Source: an uncultured Bacteroidales bacterium | GTDB taxonomy: Bacteria; Bacteroidota; Bacteroidia; Bacteroidales; FEN-979 | Length of the DNA: 64,000 bases | Direction of reading: 5' to 3' | NCBI GenBank assembly: GCA_903837605.1 | Contig: CAILVF010000001.1 | Location: 88,197 to 152,196, forward strand | Shown: positions 34,442 to 43,164 of the stretch, piece by piece | How the letters are laid out: every line of letters begins with the position of its first letter | Numbering within the stretch: position 1 is the stretch's first letter | Notes under the pieces: generated by a model | Databases searched by the model: none | Told to the model about the DNA's origin: nothing | The model's input: only the letters and a program-made list of their open reading frames with translations | Made by a program: the position numbers and the translations under genes

Positions 34442-35101
34442 TTAAATCTTTCGTTCCCATTGTTTAGTTTCAGGGTTATATGCTTTCAGCACCTTTGCAG
34501 GATTACCGGCGACAATTGAAAAGGGTGGAACATCTTTGGTGACAATGCTGCCAGCGGCTATCACTGAATGTTTCCCGACAGTAACCCCTGCAACGATCAC
34601 TGCATTTGCTCCGATCCAGACCTCATCCTCGACCTTGATCATGGAGGTAGTCTGTTTCTGATGGCTGATTGGTTTTGTCAGATCCTCGTAGGAATGATTA
34701 AGCCCCGAAAGAACAATGTTCTGGGCAAGCATGATGTCGTTACCTATAGTTACAGGCCCGATTACAGTGCAGCTAAGGCCAATCCTTGATCGTTCACCAA
34801 TATAAACCGGGCCTGCGCCGTTATTGACAGTCGCAAAATCCTCTATTGTGGAGTCTTTCCCTAGTACAAAATCATTCCAGGGGAATACGTCAATCCTGGT
34901 TCTCCTGCGGATACACGAATGACGGCCCCGTTTATGTTTGAAAGGATTCAGGAATAATTTTACCCATAACCTGGGCCTGGCCTGGTTCTTTGGCGTCAGC
35001 AGGTTAATAACGAAAAGTTTCAGTTTTGGATTGGATTTGATCCTGCTCATCAGGGATCCTCCGGCGGAAGCTCCCGGTGCTGTGCTGCTTTCCTTTTCCA
35101 T
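34442..35101 (-). CDS. left-handed beta-helix O-acetyltransferase
   Basis: The 219-residue protein has hexapeptide repeats from about residue 75 to 205 (VYIGERSRIGLSCTVIGPVTIG, VWIGANAVIVAGVTVG, SVIAAGSIVTKDVPPFSIVAG) and the catalytic-type histidine in LSGLNHSYED. It fits sugar or serine O-acetyltransferases. In this cluster it probably acetylates a sugar of the polysaccharide. Its ATG lies immediately after the stop of the upstream glycosyltransferase gene, so the two genes abut. Confidence 0.85.
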   Translation of the reverse strand: MEKESSTAPGASAGGSLMSRIKSNPKLKLFVINLLTPKNQARPRLWVKLFLNPFKHKRGRHSCIRRRTRIDVFPWNDFVLGKDSTIEDFATVNNGAGPVYIGERSRIGLSCTVIGPVTIGNDIMLAQNIVLSGLNHSYEDLTKPISHQKQTTSMIKVEDEVWIGANAVIVAGVTVGKHSVIAAGSIVTKDVPPFSIVAGNPAKVLKAYNPETKQWERKI

Positions 35102-36292
35102 TTATCCTATTGCTTTATAGATTTCATTGACATTTGCTTCCCAGGTGTGGCCTCTGGCAAATTTCTCACGTGCAATGATCTTCTCCCGGGAATTTTCTTC
35201 TAATGCCAGCCCGATTAAATGCACATAATCCTCTTTCGAGTTTGCCATGTAGACATGCTCCTTAAACACGCTCATCGCCTCAGTCTGGGTAGCAACCGTG
35301 GGTTTACCCATGGCAAGATATTCATCGATCTTTCGCGGATAATTCCCTATAGTGACTTCGTTAAGTATTTGCGGATTTATCGCAACATCAAAACAGTTCA
35401 GGTAGGGGGGGAGTGAATCCGGCGGTTTGCTCCCAAGGAAGTACACATTCGGGAGTGTATGGAGATCGGAATTTTTAAATGCATCATCTTCCGGGCCTAT
35501 CAAAACTATACTCCACCCTGGTCTTTGCCTGGCAATATAGGAAATGATAGCTATGTCGAGCCTTAGTTTGTAAAGTACACCTATGTAACCTATTACCGGC
35601 CTGCTGATATCAGCGATTTCGGCCGGGACGGGTCCGGTGACCAGGTTTGAATCAAACGCGCTGACATCACAGCCCTGGCCGACATAAAATGAATTTGGAT
35701 TGAATTTTTGACAGTAGTTTGCCAGGTATACCGAATTCGTAACAGCAAGGTCTGCTTTTTTAATAAGTGCAGCCTCTATCCGCACTCCCTGCTTCTTCCA
35801 CCAGTCAACGGCTATCATATTATCCCTGGAGTAGTAAATGAATTTAGCAGGTTTCAGAAGATCCTTAAGGTAAAAACTCCTGTACATATCACTGTCACAG
35901 AAAATAATAATATTCGTGAACCCGAGAACATGCAACGCTTTGCTGATCTCTTTGGCAAACCTCCTGTTGTTGATCTTATTCAGAAAATCGAAAACCAGGT
36001 TGCTCCCGATCTGGCTGATGGATTCCAGGATAGTCCTGGGATATAAGGTCCATAAGTTGTCTTTGATTTTAACCAATGATTCCTCTTTCCCCTTTATTAC
36101 TGCCAGCCTTTTAACGATATTGGGATCCTTGCGGTGGCGTATGACCGACATACGGTCTGCAGGATAATTCACATACAATACTCTGTGCTTCCTTGAAAAT
36201 TCATAAGCAAGGTTCACAGGATTGGAACCTGCAGCATAGTTGATTCCCTGCAGGCTGGTAATTACGATATCCATTCTTCCATGGTCATCCAT
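35102..36292 (-). CDS. glycosyltransferase, GT-B fold (paralogue of the next upstream gene)
   Basis: The 396-residue protein (or 390 if started at the second ATG, 36274, MDIVITSLQG) has a GT-B fold. The C-terminal donor domain includes ISRPVIGYIGVLYKLRLDI, WSIVLIGPEDDAF, LHTLPNVYFLGSKP and the EX7E-like YPRKIDEYLAMGKPTVAT. There is no membrane helix. It shares closely matching blocks with the protein encoded at 36305-37504 (LYPRTxLESI, KFNPNSxxxGQGCD, INPQIxNExT), so they are tandem duplicates. It probably adds one sugar each to the lipid-linked repeat unit. Confidence 0.85.
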   Translation of the reverse strand: MDDHGRMDIVITSLQGINYAAGSNPVNLAYEFSRKHRVLYVNYPADRMSVIRHRKDPNIVKRLAVIKGKEESLVKIKDNLWTLYPRTILESISQIGSNLVFDFLNKINNRRFAKEISKALHVLGFTNIIIFCDSDMYRSFYLKDLLKPAKFIYYSRDNMIAVDWWKKQGVRIEAALIKKADLAVTNSVYLANYCQKFNPNSFYVGQGCDVSAFDSNLVTGPVPAEIADISRPVIGYIGVLYKLRLDIAIISYIARQRPGWSIVLIGPEDDAFKNSDLHTLPNVYFLGSKPPDSLPPYLNCFDVAINPQILNEVTIGNYPRKIDEYLAMGKPTVATQTEAMSVFKEHVYMANSKEDYVHLIGLALEENSREKIIAREKFARGHTWEANVNEIYKAIG

Positions 36293-36304
36293 TGGCGTTG
36301 GTTC

Positions 36305-37504
36305 TTATTTCTTCAGGAGCTTTACCTGCTCATAGATCTTATCGACAAAATTTGCCCAGGAATGGCTCCTGGCAACCCTGATCCTGTCCTTCCTCTTGTC
36401 AGGGCTGTCCTCTGCCAGGGCTTTCCCTATTTCAGTAATATAGTCTTCCTTGGTTGGAGCCAGATATGAATCGTTCGAGAAATAGAAGTTCATAAACCAT
36501 GTCTTTGTAGCAACGACAGGTACTCCCATAGCAAGATATTCATCCAGTTTCAGGGGATAATTGATATTGGTAATCTCGTTTATAATCTGGGGATTGATGG
36601 CCACATCAAATCCCTTCACATAGCCTGGTAATTCCGTCCCGGGTTTTCCCCCAAGAAAATAAACATTTTTAAGCTGGTGAAGTTTGCTGTCCCTGAAGGC
36701 CTGGTCTTCGGGCCCTACAAGCACCATGCTCCAGTCGGGACGGTGCTCTGCAACATACTCAAGGAGCTCAATATCGAGCCTGATACTTGTGAGATTCCCG
36801 GTATACCCTATCCTTGGATGAGGTATTTTACTGAGTTCATCGGGAACCTTCAGCGTTCCATCATCATCCCGGTAAAGATCAATATCACAGCCCTGGCCGA
36901 TAAAGTGGGAATTAGGATTGAATTTGCCAGCATAGTCGGAAAAGTAGGGCGAATTCGTCACGACCAGGTCGGATTTTTTAATCAGCAGTGGTTCCAGCCG
37001 CACACCATGTCTTGCGTGATAGGCTACTTTCGTGACATGATCTCTTAGGAAATATAATTGCACTGCGGGTTTTAGCAGTTCCTTGAAGTTAAAACCATTG
37101 ATCATGGAAGTATCATTCAGAACGATATAATCCTTGAAGTGCAACCTGTCGATGGCTGTCTTAACCTGGCGGGCAAAACGTTTATCGTTCATTTTATTCA
37201 GAGAATCGAAAAGTCCGGGATTTGAAATCCAGTTAATAGACTCAAGGACTGTCCTGGGATAAAGCACCCATAGATTCTCATTGATCTGCACCAGATCTTC
37301 ATCCTGCCCGCTGAATACCTTGCGGTATTTTATACTCTCTGGTGCATCTCGTCTGAAAAGCTGAAAACTCCGTTGCAGGGGTGTATCGAGAAAGATAACC
37401 CTGTTTGTCTTGCACAGTTCCATCGTGATATATTTGAGAACGGTGGCTACGAAAGTATCCCATGGCTGAATACTGTGAACGATATAATCTCTTCCTGTTG
37501 GCAT
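36305..37504 (-). CDS. glycosyltransferase, GT-B fold (tandem paralogue)
   Basis: The 399-residue GT-B protein has the donor-binding features IPHPRIGYTGNLTSIRLDI, WSMVLVGPEDQAF, LHQLKNVYFLGGKPG and YPLKLDEYLAMGVPVVAT. It matches the protein encoded just downstream (35102-36292) along its full length. The N-terminal halves, which bind the acceptor, differ most, suggesting that the copies act on different acceptors with a similar donor. The gap to the next gene is 12 bases. Confidence 0.85.
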   Translation of the reverse strand: MPTGRDYIVHSIQPWDTFVATVLKYITMELCKTNRVIFLDTPLQRSFQLFRRDAPESIKYRKVFSGQDEDLVQINENLWVLYPRTVLESINWISNPGLFDSLNKMNDKRFARQVKTAIDRLHFKDYIVLNDTSMINGFNFKELLKPAVQLYFLRDHVTKVAYHARHGVRLEPLLIKKSDLVVTNSPYFSDYAGKFNPNSHFIGQGCDIDLYRDDDGTLKVPDELSKIPHPRIGYTGNLTSIRLDIELLEYVAEHRPDWSMVLVGPEDQAFRDSKLHQLKNVYFLGGKPGTELPGYVKGFDVAINPQIINEITNINYPLKLDEYLAMGVPVVATKTWFMNFYFSNDSYLAPTKEDYITEIGKALAEDSPDKRKDRIRVARSHSWANFVDKIYEQVKLLKK

Positions 37505-37514
37505 ATAAATAGTA

Positions 37515-38654
37515 TTATTTGTTTGAAATTATTTCATTGTAAACCTGTATTACACCAAGAGTCATATTTTTCCAGGTGAATTTTTTGGCCTGTTCCAGGC
37601 CTGAAGCGATTAAGCCTGTTCGCAAAGCTTGATCAGACAGCAGCCTGAACATGTTTTCGGTAATCTGTTCCGGTTTAAACGGGTCAATAAACAAAGCAGC
37701 GTTTCCAGCCACTTCCGGCATAGATGAAGTATTGGAAGTTATTACGGGTGTGCCGCATGCCATTGCTTCAAGCATGGGAATCCCAAAGCTTTCCCTTAGT
37801 GATGGATATAAAAAGACAGTACTGAGGCTGTAAATACCAGGAAGTTCGGTATTCGGAACGTACCCGGTAAGTATGATATGATCCTGTAATGATGGATCGC
37901 CTGCTTCCTCTATAAGTTTTGCCAATGCGTCCCTGTCGTAATCAAGCATTACCAGTGGTATTTTTTCATCAGATTCCTTTAGGAACAGTGACAATGCTTT
38001 CAGTACCCCCCTGGTGTTCTTCTTCGGATCAGTATTCCCGAAGAAAAAGAAAAACCTGTCGGGAAGTTTGTACTTTTTCCTTACTGCATCCAGGTTTGCC
38101 GGGTCTGTGACCGGTTTGAAATGTTCGCTTACACCATTATATATCGCTTGTACTTTTTCAGGCCCGATTTTAAAGAAATCAGCGATCCTCTGTTTTTCAA
38201 ACTCCGAAACCGTAATCAGCTTCTTACATTTCCTGACAACCCCGGGTACAACCATCCTGCGGTAAAGGTTTCCGAATTTCTGATAATTTGTAAATCCTTT
38301 ACTCAGCAGGCTGAGCTTTTCCATGTAAATGATATCATGCAATGTGACTACAAGTGGAATTGTAGTTGAAAGGGGGGCCGTATTGCTGGTGCAATGCAGG
38401 ATGTCACAGTTGGCTTTCTTTGCGGCAGACGGAAGAACAAACTGTTCCCAAACCGGGTATGGAGCATCCCTGAGTTTGATAATTTCGAAGTTCCCACCCG
38501 AATGCAGGCATTCATCTTCATCCTGTTTGACAAATACAAAGTATTCGTTTTTTGTATCAATGAGCTGGAGGTTCCTGATAAGTTCGAGAGCAACCATATC
38601 CATCCCATGTTTCTTTTTTCTGAATAACCGTTGTCCTTCTATACCTATTCGCAT
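37515..38654 (-). CDS. family 4 glycosyltransferase
   Basis: The 379-residue GT-B protein starts MRIGIEGQRLFRKKKHG and has the usual family 4 features: CDILHCTSNTAPL, VVTLHDIIYME, FFFFGNTDPKKN near residue 200, ILTGYVPNTELPGIYS, and the donor-site PSLRESFGIPMLEAMACGTPVITSN in two pieces ending with the conserved EAMACGTPV. It is a typical retaining transferase, often a mannosyl- or rhamnosyl-type enzyme, acting on the lipid-linked polysaccharide unit. Unlike its neighbours it has no close paralogue in the window. Confidence 0.9.
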   Translation of the reverse strand: MRIGIEGQRLFRKKKHGMDMVALELIRNLQLIDTKNEYFVFVKQDEDECLHSGGNFEIIKLRDAPYPVWEQFVLPSAAKKANCDILHCTSNTAPLSTTIPLVVTLHDIIYMEKLSLLSKGFTNYQKFGNLYRRMVVPGVVRKCKKLITVSEFEKQRIADFFKIGPEKVQAIYNGVSEHFKPVTDPANLDAVRKKYKLPDRFFFFFGNTDPKKNTRGVLKALSLFLKESDEKIPLVMLDYDRDALAKLIEEAGDPSLQDHIILTGYVPNTELPGIYSLSTVFLYPSLRESFGIPMLEAMACGTPVITSNTSSMPEVAGNAALFIDPFKPEQITENMFRLLSDQALRTGLIASGLEQAKKFTWKNMTLGVIQVYNEIISNK

Positions 38655-38666
38655 GATATTTTGTTT

Positions 38667-39851
38667 CTAAAGGGTCTGAATGTCGTGCTCTGTATGGATA
38701 AAATGCTTATCTTTTTTATGTATTTTAAACAACAGTGAAAACATCAATACAAACGCCATTGGCAGGTAAAGCAAAGCGAAGATGGTTTCTTTTCTGTAGA
38801 AATGATTTGGAGTAGATATAAGGATAGAAAATGCACAGGCCATAAAGGAGCCGAACCAGAGCCAGCAGAAAACCGGGTTGTGAAAAAAGATATTTGCTAT
38901 GCTGATCATGCCGAGTATCCCAAGCAATAAAACCCTCGGAAGGAAAGAGAACTGCAAGGTTTTGTCAAAGTAATTGATGTTTCCGTGCCTGGTAAATGAC
39001 CATAAACTTGGAATGAAATCCCTCCCGAAATAAACAAATTGTGAGGTCATCCAGCGTTTCCTTTGTTTGTAAAAAACTTTAGATGTCTGGACTTTCTCAT
39101 CCATAACAAATGCATCTTCAAGATAGGCAATAAAAATGCCGTCTCTCAGTAATTTCAGCTCAAGCTCTTTGTCAAAACCGCCAACTGCAGTGAGCTGGGG
39201 AATGTATTTACGATAAATATCAACATCGAAGGCCATTGCAGAACCGATCAGTGCCGATGAAAGTCCGATGGCTACATGGCCGTTCCTGAATATATTGTTG
39301 TTGACCTCCTCGCTGATCGCATCAAGAAGAGCAAAAGGTGTATTCGTATTTTTAGCTGAACGATGGCATTGTACGACCTGGTATCCCGAATCAAGTGAAA
39401 GGTTCAGCCTCCTCAGGAAACTCATCTCCATGAGGTTATCTGCATCCAGTATCACAACAATTTCAGTATTGTCGATTAAATGCTCATTGGCAAGCTTCAG
39501 GGACTGCACTTTGGTACTTTCTTCGAACCGGGCTTTTACCAGTTTAATAGGATACTGACTGAGACGTTGAAGGGATTCATCCGTAAAATTATCTGCTATT
39601 AGGATGATTTCGACCATTTCACCGGGATAATCCTGCTGCAAGGCCGATTTGATTACTGCATCCATGATGAGATCTTCCTTGAACGCGGTAATCACTATAG
39701 TAATGCGCCTGAACCTGTTGAAAGTATTTTGTTTTGTTTCGGGCTTGAAAAAACCGCAAAGGGCAAAGAACAGTAAATAGAAGGCATTACCTCCGAGATA
39801 AGCTAAAACTATGATCTGGAAAATGTTAATAATAGTATGATAGCTTTGCAT
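38667..39851 (-). CDS. membrane-bound family 2 glycosyltransferase (tandem paralogue A)
   Basis: The 394-residue protein has an N-terminal helix (about 10-33), a GT-A domain and two or three C-terminal helices (about 305-380). Catalytic features are ITIVITAFKEDLIMDAVI, EIVVILDADNLMEM (DxD), GGFDKELELKLLRDG and the processive-type KQRKRWMTSQ. It closely resembles the protein encoded at 39882-41069 in order, length and motifs, so the two are tandem duplicates. The combined features suggest a cyclic or linear glycan synthase-like enzyme. Confidence 0.85.
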   Translation of the reverse strand: MQSYHTIINIFQIIVLAYLGGNAFYLLFFALCGFFKPETKQNTFNRFRRITIVITAFKEDLIMDAVIKSALQQDYPGEMVEIILIADNFTDESLQRLSQYPIKLVKARFEESTKVQSLKLANEHLIDNTEIVVILDADNLMEMSFLRRLNLSLDSGYQVVQCHRSAKNTNTPFALLDAISEEVNNNIFRNGHVAIGLSSALIGSAMAFDVDIYRKYIPQLTAVGGFDKELELKLLRDGIFIAYLEDAFVMDEKVQTSKVFYKQRKRWMTSQFVYFGRDFIPSLWSFTRHGNINYFDKTLQFSFLPRVLLLGILGMISIANIFFHNPVFCWLWFGSFMACAFSILISTPNHFYRKETIFALLYLPMAFVLMFSLLFKIHKKDKHFIHTEHDIQTL

Positions 39852-39881
39852 TGCCCTGTTTTCTGTATAATTACATTGAGA

Positions 39882-41069
39882 TCAATTCTCCACGCCATGA
39901 ACGGTATGGTCCCACTTCTTTTTCGCTTGATAGATCCTCGTCAGTGAGAGTAACATCATGAAAAATCCCTTTGGTAAAAGAAATATGGCTTTAAAGGTGG
40001 TCCAATTGTAAAACCTTCCCGGGGTTGAAAACATCAGGGTCAGAATGCATATGATAGTAAGAGCCAGCCAGGCCCATGTATACAGAATGGGATTCAGCAG
40101 CCACGACAAGGCGGTGAGCAGTATAAGGAACCCAAGAAGGAATATCCTTGGGGGCAACAGTTGCTGGATAACCTTATCGAGAAAATCAATATTCCCTTTT
40201 GTAAACAGCTCCTTTATCCCCGGCAGGAAATAGAGCCTGGCAAATATAAACTGGGTTGCAAGCCAGCGGGCTCTCTGCACCATGAATACATTCGACTTTT
40301 GCACCTTCTCATCATAAACAATGGCATCATTTACATAAGCGATCTTGATCTGATCTTTGATCATTCTCATCTCAAGTTCTTTTTCTTCGCCAAGAATGAA
40401 ATCCATATTTGTTATATAATCCTTGAATAAAGCATAGTCAAAAGCCATGCCCGAGCCAATCAGGGCAGAAGAAAGACCTAATACCCAATGCCCTTTTCTG
40501 AATATCTGGTTGTTGATCTCTTCACTCACCGTATCCAGCACAGCAAATGCCGTATTCTGATTCTTGGCTGTCCTGTGTACCTGGATTGCCTTATACCCAA
40601 GGTTCATGGCATTGTTCATTTTCCCGAGACAATCCCGTTCCATAATATTATCAGCATCCAGTATCAAGGCAATATCATAATTCCCAGTCAGTCGTTTTAC
40701 GGCTTCTTTAAGCGCTTTTGCCTTGGAACTGTTCTCAAAAACCACTTCCATCACCTGGATCGGAAGTTTACGGAGTTCTGCAAGGGTCGAGGGAGAGAAG
40801 CTGTCGGCAATAATTATAATATCGTATTGCTCCCTGGGATAATCCTGTTCAAGGGCCTGCCGGGCAACATCAATGATAACGGAATCTTCTTTATAACCCG
40901 GAATAAGCACGGCAAAGCGGTTGAGCTTTTTGTTTTTCGGTAAAGCTTCTTTTATAGGAAAAAGACCTGCCACAGAGAAGATTAAAAAATAAATAGTGGT
41001 AAGGAACAGATATGTAAACAGAACCACCTGTATACCGATAAAAATCCACTTTAATATTTCAAGTACCAT
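39882..41069 (-). CDS. membrane-bound family 2 glycosyltransferase (tandem paralogue B)
   Basis: The 395-residue protein repeats the layout of its downstream neighbour. It has an N-terminal helix, then RFAVLIPGYKEDSVIIDVA, the DxD-type IALILDADNIMERD, GEEKELEMRMIKDQ and VQRARWLATQ, and C-terminal helices with the basic tail QAKKKWDHTVHG. It has its own well-spaced promoter at 41103-41133, which could allow this gene and those after it to be expressed separately from the front of the locus. Confidence 0.85.
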   Translation of the reverse strand: MVLEILKWIFIGIQVVLFTYLFLTTIYFLIFSVAGLFPIKEALPKNKKLNRFAVLIPGYKEDSVIIDVARQALEQDYPREQYDIIIIADSFSPSTLAELRKLPIQVMEVVFENSSKAKALKEAVKRLTGNYDIALILDADNIMERDCLGKMNNAMNLGYKAIQVHRTAKNQNTAFAVLDTVSEEINNQIFRKGHWVLGLSSALIGSGMAFDYALFKDYITNMDFILGEEKELEMRMIKDQIKIAYVNDAIVYDEKVQKSNVFMVQRARWLATQFIFARLYFLPGIKELFTKGNIDFLDKVIQQLLPPRIFLLGFLILLTALSWLLNPILYTWAWLALTIICILTLMFSTPGRFYNWTTFKAIFLLPKGFFMMLLSLTRIYQAKKKWDHTVHGVEN

Positions 41070-41102
41070 ATTAAAAGTTTAATGATTAGCCGAATACTAA
41101 TG

Positions 41103-41133
41103 CAAATATAATTGAAACACGAAGCGAATCCAA
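41103..41133 (-). promoter_or_regulatory. internal promoter in the polysaccharide locus
   Basis: On the minus strand, TTTTG (ending at 41131) is followed after 20 bases by TATATTTG at 41110-41103, a full TTG/TAnnTTTG promoter. It lies in the widest intergenic gap of the locus, 33 bases before the ATG at 41069. Confidence 0.6.
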
Positions 41134-41140
41134 AAGATTA

Positions 41141-42064
41141 TTATAAATATGGATTGTCGTGAATGTGTGGATTGACAATGTTTTTCAGATGCCATCCAAT
41201 GGCCCGGAGGTAGGCATGAAAGTAGGTCAACTTTCCTTTGAGAAGGTACTTGAACGCATTCTTTGGAATTGCGACTGCAAGCTGATAGAGAATCCCGAGC
41301 CGGAAATCTTTTCCGCTGACGTTCCTTCTCATGAAAACTATCCTGTTCCTGTTCTGATAATACACTTTGGAAGCACTGAGTTTCCCCACAGATACAGATT
41401 CTTTATGATATACAAGTGAGTTGTGTACATACCAGATGGTGTATCCTGCGTTTTTGATGCGGTAGCTCCAATCGGCTTCTTCATAATAAAGGAAGAATAT
41501 ATAGGACATAATTCCGATTTCCTTTATCACCTTCATTGAAACCATCATTGCTGCACCATGGGCATACGGGGTTATCCTGTCTACATCATGCTGGCCTTTA
41601 TCCTTCTCCCGGTAACCTATGGCAAAACTCCTCATGCTGCGGTGGTCTATAGGCGTATAGCCTGCAAACTGTATTATTGAGCGGTCGTAATAAAACCTGA
41701 GTTTAGCACTTACACAGCCTATTTTGGGGTCTGATTGCATCTTCCTGACAAGGGGTTCGAGAAAACCCTTGTCAACAATCGTATCGTTATTCAACAGCAG
41801 AATATACTCCCCCCTTGCCCTCATAATCCCAAGATTATTGCCTCCCGCGAATCCCATATTGATATTGCTTTCATATAGGGTAACAGAGGGGAACCTCTCT
41901 TTAATTATCCTGGGAGTATCATTTTCGGAATGATTGTCAACAACGATGATCTCAAAATTAGGATATGATATTTTAGTAAGAGATTCAATCATTTCAAGGG
42001 TATCTTCCGAACCGTTGAAATTCACAGTGATGATTGAAACCAGGGGAAATTGCGGTGAAGTCAT
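41141..42064 (-). CDS. family 2 glycosyltransferase, rhamnosyltransferase-like (tandem paralogue A)
   Basis: The 307-residue soluble GT-A protein opens VSIITVNFNGSEDTLEMIES and contains YILLLNNDTIVDKGFLEPL, the extended NDT form of the DxD motif. FFLYYEEADWSYRIKNAGY follows near residue 195, as in WbbL/rhamnosyltransferase-type enzymes. It is strikingly similar to the protein encoded at 42066-42989 and has exactly the same length. It acts at the inner membrane face on lipid-linked sugar. Substrate unknown. Confidence 0.88.
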   Translation of the reverse strand: MTSPQFPLVSIITVNFNGSEDTLEMIESLTKISYPNFEIIVVDNHSENDTPRIIKERFPSVTLYESNINMGFAGGNNLGIMRARGEYILLLNNDTIVDKGFLEPLVRKMQSDPKIGCVSAKLRFYYDRSIIQFAGYTPIDHRSMRSFAIGYREKDKGQHDVDRITPYAHGAAMMVSMKVIKEIGIMSYIFFLYYEEADWSYRIKNAGYTIWYVHNSLVYHKESVSVGKLSASKVYYQNRNRIVFMRRNVSGKDFRLGILYQLAVAIPKNAFKYLLKGKLTYFHAYLRAIGWHLKNIVNPHIHDNPYL

Positions 42065-42065
42065 T

Positions 42066-42989
42066 TCAGTCCAGGTTTGGGCTTTTATGCAAATCCCGGT
42101 TGAAGGAATTGCTTATTTGCCATCCGATGGCATTTTTGTATGCTTTGAACAGTTTGAATTGACCTTTCATCAGAAAAACGAGCATGTTCTTCGGAACGGC
42201 TACAAGGAACTGGTAAATCAGTGCCAGAATAAACAGGGGACCATGAACATTGCGTCTCAGGTACAGCAGGCGGTTTCGGTTCAGATAGTAAATTTTCAGG
42301 GGGCTCATTGCTCCCGTCGTAATGGAGTCTTTATGGAAGATCAATGAATTATGGACGTATCCGATTTTATAACCGGCATCCTTGATCCTCTGCATCCAAT
42401 CCATTTCTTCATAATACAGGAAAAAGATATCAGCCATCAACCCGACTTTTTTCATAACCTCAAGCGGGATCATCATGGCTGCGCCATAAGCGTATTCAGT
42501 ATAGGAATCCTGATCATGTTGTCCTTTATCGGTCTCCTGGAAACCTATCCCCCTGTTTCTTACTGTTATCGGGTTAATAGCTGTAAATCCGGCATATTGT
42601 ATTAATTCAGGATGGTAGAAGTACCTGATTTTAGGACTTACCACGCCAAGTGAAGGATCGAGCTGAAGCCTGGCAACGAGGGGTTCAATGAATCCCGGGT
42701 CAACTTCAGTATCGTTATTTATCAGTAGATGGAATTGCCCCTTAGCTATCCTGATCCCAAGGTTATTACCTCCTGCGAACCCCAGGTTTTCCTTGCTTTC
42801 AATTAAAATGATATCGGGATGTTTTTCCTTAAGAATTGCAGGTTTTTTGGTAGGGGATGCATTATCAACAACAATGATCTCGTAGGAGGGGTAAGAAATC
42901 TGTTTTATGGAGTCAAGAAAAGCAAGTGTAACTTCTGGCTGGTTATAATTTACCGTGATTATTGAAACCAATGGAAATTTATCTGCCAT
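42066..42989 (-). CDS. family 2 glycosyltransferase, rhamnosyltransferase-like (tandem paralogue B)
   Basis: The 307-residue GT-A protein starts VSIITVNYNQPEVTLAFLDS and has FHLLINNDTEVDPGFIEPL and FFLYYEEMDWMQRIKDAGY. The C-terminal quarter matches its neighbour nearly motif for motif (YYLNRNRLLYLRRNV against YYQNRNRIVFMRRNV). One base separates its stop from the neighbour's start, so the pair is translated together. Confidence 0.88.
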   Translation of the reverse strand: MADKFPLVSIITVNYNQPEVTLAFLDSIKQISYPSYEIIVVDNASPTKKPAILKEKHPDIILIESKENLGFAGGNNLGIRIAKGQFHLLINNDTEVDPGFIEPLVARLQLDPSLGVVSPKIRYFYHPELIQYAGFTAINPITVRNRGIGFQETDKGQHDQDSYTEYAYGAAMMIPLEVMKKVGLMADIFFLYYEEMDWMQRIKDAGYKIGYVHNSLIFHKDSITTGAMSPLKIYYLNRNRLLYLRRNVHGPLFILALIYQFLVAVPKNMLVFLMKGQFKLFKAYKNAIGWQISNSFNRDLHKSPNLD

Positions 42990-43028
42990 AGACTTTAAGG
43001 TTAGGTAAAATTTTTATTCCGCCGGATT

Positions 43029-43157
43029 TCAGTAGAGAGATTTTTTATCTTCTTCCTCACGCTCCTGTTCCCTTCTATGCTGCAACATTGCTACAATAAA
43101 CCCAAGCGGGGTAAAAAGAATGAAACCTATCATCATATGAACAACTACGCCTGTCAT
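43029..43157 (-). CDS. small single-span membrane protein (42 residues)
   Basis: A short reading frame on the minus strand starts at an ATG seven bases after the stop of the polymerase gene and ends 39 bases before the next glycosyltransferase. It encodes 42 residues: a hydrophobic stretch (VVVHMMIGFILFTPLGFIV, about 4-22) followed by a strongly charged tail (HRREQEREEEDKK). That is the look of a genuine one-span membrane microprotein with a cytoplasmic tail. It fills the only gap between these two genes that would otherwise be empty. No family is recognised. Confidence 0.6.
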   Translation of the reverse strand: MTGVVVHMMIGFILFTPLGFIVAMLQHRREQEREEEDKKSLY

Positions 43158-43164
43158 CTGAATT

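Noticed and set aside
40488..40943. A 151-residue plus-strand open frame in the polysaccharide locus
   Set aside because: It lies antisense to the conserved part of a glycosyltransferase gene.
42066..42989. Two equal-length glycosyltransferases considered as an assembly duplication
   Set aside because: The two proteins differ at many positions throughout, so they are genuine paralogues rather than a repeated stretch.
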